DNA from: Gammaproteobacteria bacterium
GTDB lineage: Bacteria; Pseudomonadota; Gammaproteobacteria; Steroidobacterales; Woeseiaceae
Direction of reading: 5' to 3'
NCBI GenBank assembly: GCA_009937525.1
Contig: JAACFE010000003.1
Span: 1 to 64,000, forward strand
Length of the DNA stretch: 64,000 nt
Both the position numbers and the translations under genes were made by a program. Below are positions 62,306 to 64,000 of this stretch, piece by piece (the stretch's first letter is position 1; each line of letters opens with the position of its first letter). The notes beneath the pieces are model-generated. The model was not told where the DNA came from, ran no database searches, and worked only from the letters and a program-made list of their open reading frames with translations.

Positions 62306-63625
62306 TTGAAAAACAGTGGGAAACCTGCGTCGAAAGGTCCCAAGATAATTCCCCGCTCAGCCCACGGCGTCTCTCGGGACGAAGTTTCCAAGAGCGCGCT
62401 TAAGGTACTGTACCGACTGCATAAATCCGGTTATCAGGCGTTCCTGGTTGGCGGTTGTGTACGTGATGCGCTGGTGGGGCTGCATCCCAAGGACTTTGAC
62501 GTCGCCACGGACGCCACGCCGGACGAGGTGCGCGCCCTGTTCTCGAACTGTCGCCTCATCGGGCGGCGTTTCAGGCTCGCTCACGTTCGCTTCGGCCGCG
62601 AAATCATCGAGGTGGCGACATTTCGTGCTGCGGCCAATCACGCTGACGATGATCACGCGCATGACGATGAAGGCCGAATCATCCGCGACAACGTATACGG
62701 CAGCATCGAGGAGGACGTCTGGCGCCGCGACTTCACCTGCAATGCGCTCTACTACAACATCGCGGACCACAGCATCTGGGATTTTGTCGGCGGCGTCGAA
62801 GACGTCAGGCAGAAGCACATCGTCCTGATTGGCGACGCGGCTCAGCGACTCAGGGAGGATCCGGTACGTATGCTCCGTGCCGTGCGATTTGCGGCGAAGC
62901 TCGAATTCACGGTCGACGAGTCCGTCAGCAGGGCCATCCGCGACAACGTGGACTTGCTCGCCAACGTGCCGGCCGCACGACTGTTCGACGAGTTCCTGAA
63001 ACTGTTTCAGGCCGGTCACGCCGAACGAACCTTCGACATGCTGAAAGAATACGGCCTGTTCGCACAGTTGTTCCCGGCCGTCGACCAGGAAATCGAAGCG
63101 GACGAGGCATTCGCCGAATTCGTGCGCGCGGCGCTCAGGAATACGGACAAACGCGTGGCGGCTGGCAAGTCGGTTACGCCCATGTTTCTTCTCGCCGTTT
63201 TCTTCTGGGCACCGGCCCGGCGGCTCGCCGAAATACGACGCTCGGAGGAGAAGATGTCGGAATCCCAGGCGCTCAGCCTTGCCTCCTATGAACTGACGGG
63301 ACAGCAGCAGCGTCGGGTGTCAATCCCGCGCCGGTTTACGGTGCCGATGCGTGAAATGATCGCCTTGCAGCCGCGCTTTACGGCCACGCGCGGCAAGCGC
63401 GCCATGAACCTGCTGAATCACCGGCGCTTCCGCGCAGCCTATGATTTCATGATGTTGCTGGCCGAGGTCGGTCAATTCGACAGCGAACTGGCGAAGTTCT
63501 GGACCGACGTGCAAACGCAATCGCCGGACGAACGCGCAGAGACCTTTCAGATCGATCGCAAGCCGCGTGCGAGGCGTCGGAGCCGGCGCCGCAGGAGCCG
63601 TCCGAAAGCAGGCCAATCGTCGTGA
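62306..63625 (+). CDS. pcnB: poly(A) polymerase I
   Basis: A 439-residue polymerase that adds 3' A-tails to RNAs for decay. Nucleotidyltransferase motif LVGGCVRDALVGLHPKDFDV with the catalytic DxD, then RRFRLAHVRFGREIIEVATFR and FTCNALYY. The C-terminus ends in a basic tail (RRRSRRRRSRP). The start is a TTG at 62306 with GGAAA upstream, giving a length like E. coli PcnB. GTGA overlaps folK. Confidence 0.93.
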   Translation: MKNSGKPASKGPKIIPRSAHGVSRDEVSKSALKVLYRLHKSGYQAFLVGGCVRDALVGLHPKDFDVATDATPDEVRALFSNCRLIGRRFRLAHVRFGREIIEVATFRAAANHADDDHAHDDEGRIIRDNVYGSIEEDVWRRDFTCNALYYNIADHSIWDFVGGVEDVRQKHIVLIGDAAQRLREDPVRMLRAVRFAAKLEFTVDESVSRAIRDNVDLLANVPAARLFDEFLKLFQAGHAERTFDMLKEYGLFAQLFPAVDQEIEADEAFAEFVRAALRNTDKRVAAGKSVTPMFLLAVFFWAPARRLAEIRRSEEKMSESQALSLASYELTGQQQRRVSIPRRFTVPMREMIALQPRFTATRGKRAMNLLNHRRFRAAYDFMMLLAEVGQFDSELAKFWTDVQTQSPDERAETFQIDRKPRARRRSRRRRSRPKAGQSS

Positions 63626-64000
63626 TCGAGGAGGTCGTAGAGGTCCTCGTTGGTCTCGGCAGCAACCTCGACGGTCCTGCACGCCAGATCGAGACAGCGC
63701 TCGGCATGCTCGAGGCAATCGAGCAAACTCGTGTGGTAGCGACGTCATCGTTGTACCGTTCGGCGCCGCTGGGAGGGATCGAGCAACCTGACTTCGTCAA
63801 CGCGGTGGCTCTGCTTGCGACGGGGTTGGACGCTCGCGCGTTGCTCGAAGAACTACTGGCGATCGAGCGTGCGCGCGGCCGCGAGCGTGGTGACATTCAC
63901 TGGGGGCCACGCGTGCTGGACCTGGATCTCCTCGCCTACGGTGACCACTCGATCGAGGAGCCCGGGCTCCTCGTTCCCCATCCGGGCATTGCATCCCGAA
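63622..64000 (+). CDS. folK: HPPK, folate synthesis (partial, runs off the window)
   Basis: At least 126 codons, open at the right edge. The product transfers pyrophosphate from ATP to 6-hydroxymethyl-dihydropterin. VLVGLGSNLDGP, YRSAPLGGIEQPDFVNAV, RGRERGDIHWGPRVLDLDLLAYG and PHPGI are family marks. The GTG start overlaps the pcnB stop, the usual pcnB-folK order. Confidence 0.93.
   Translation, partial: MIEEVVEVLVGLGSNLDGPARQIETALGMLEAIEQTRVVATSSLYRSAPLGGIEQPDFVNAVALLATGLDARALLEELLAIERARGRERGDIHWGPRVLDLDLLAYGDHSIEEPGLLVPHPGIASR

Noticed and set aside
1-64000. CRISPR array, prophage, IS or integron
   Set aside because: No regularly spaced repeats, integrase, transposase, phage structural gene or Cas gene was found.

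Overview
This is a GC-rich, gene-dense 64 kb chromosomal segment from a gammaproteobacterium. The evidence is gene order: rnfABCDGE-nth behind metG, moxR-DUF58-tgpA, valS-holC-pepA divergent from lptF-lptG, rimI-prfC, pcnB-folK, purM-purN and perM-hda. A marine or sediment lineage near Woeseiales, Chromatiales or Xanthomonadales is a reasonable guess, but only a guess. No prophage, insertion sequence, CRISPR array, rRNA operon or replication origin was seen.

Layout. Positions 1-416 hold tRNA-Ser(UGA) and, between it and its likely promoter, a broken copy of its own 5' end with a 73-nt structured insert. 417-3329 carries small housekeeping genes (secreted FDFW protein, membrane protein, histidine phosphatase, YjbQ, peroxiredoxin, GNAT). 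3471-13844 is the main accessory region: an IclR regulator, an alpha/beta hydrolase, a citryl-CoA-lyase-like enzyme, a TonB-dependent receptor, a VOC protein, a flavodoxin, a PaaK-like CoA ligase, two MetE-core methyltransferases and a pirin. Together they look like an uptake and catabolism island for an aromatic or other complex organic acid, with a two-copy palindromic operator between the divergent arms. 14612-16741 is a DoxX-DUF2063-DUF692 (MNIO, bufferin-type) operon without a visible precursor peptide. 16791-22769 is DUF1841, nth and the Rnf electron-transport operon, followed by metG.

24809-25089 and 31836-32180 are two non-coding gaps that share an almost identical 85-bp hairpin module in opposite orientation. 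Between them lie two PilT-family ATPases, a HEAT-repeat/Ser-Thr kinase fusion, Mrp/ApbC and dCTP deaminase. 32181-46236 contains purine synthesis, DUF2066, a CDP-alcohol transferase, PerM, Hda, WrbA, ArsC-like, a DUF4398 lipoprotein, acylphosphatase, a lytic transglycosylase, ProS, a degenerate phosphatidylserine-decarboxylase relative, UDG4, RimI, RF3 and a UMF1 transporter. 46297-58075 holds a REP-like palindrome, TgpA-DUF58-MoxR, ValS, HolC, PepA, LptF-LptG and an ankyrin lipoprotein. 58080-64000 carries RDD, aldo/keto reductase, an MFS carrier, a secreted orphan, DUF4920, tRNA-Glu(CUC) with a second broken tRNA copy, PcnB and a partial FolK.

The most unusual signal is at the two tRNA genes. 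Each has a nearby broken partial copy of itself, interrupted in the D-arm (Ser) or T-loop (Glu) by a 67-73-nt insert of the same architecture: hairpin, GCGA-rich linker, GCGCC/GGCGC hairpin, then GGCGCGARTCA. This suggests a small, tRNA-directed, hairpin-forming element. The paired 85-bp modules, the precursor-less MNIO operon, the kinase-PilT group and the dead-looking Psd homologue are further leads.
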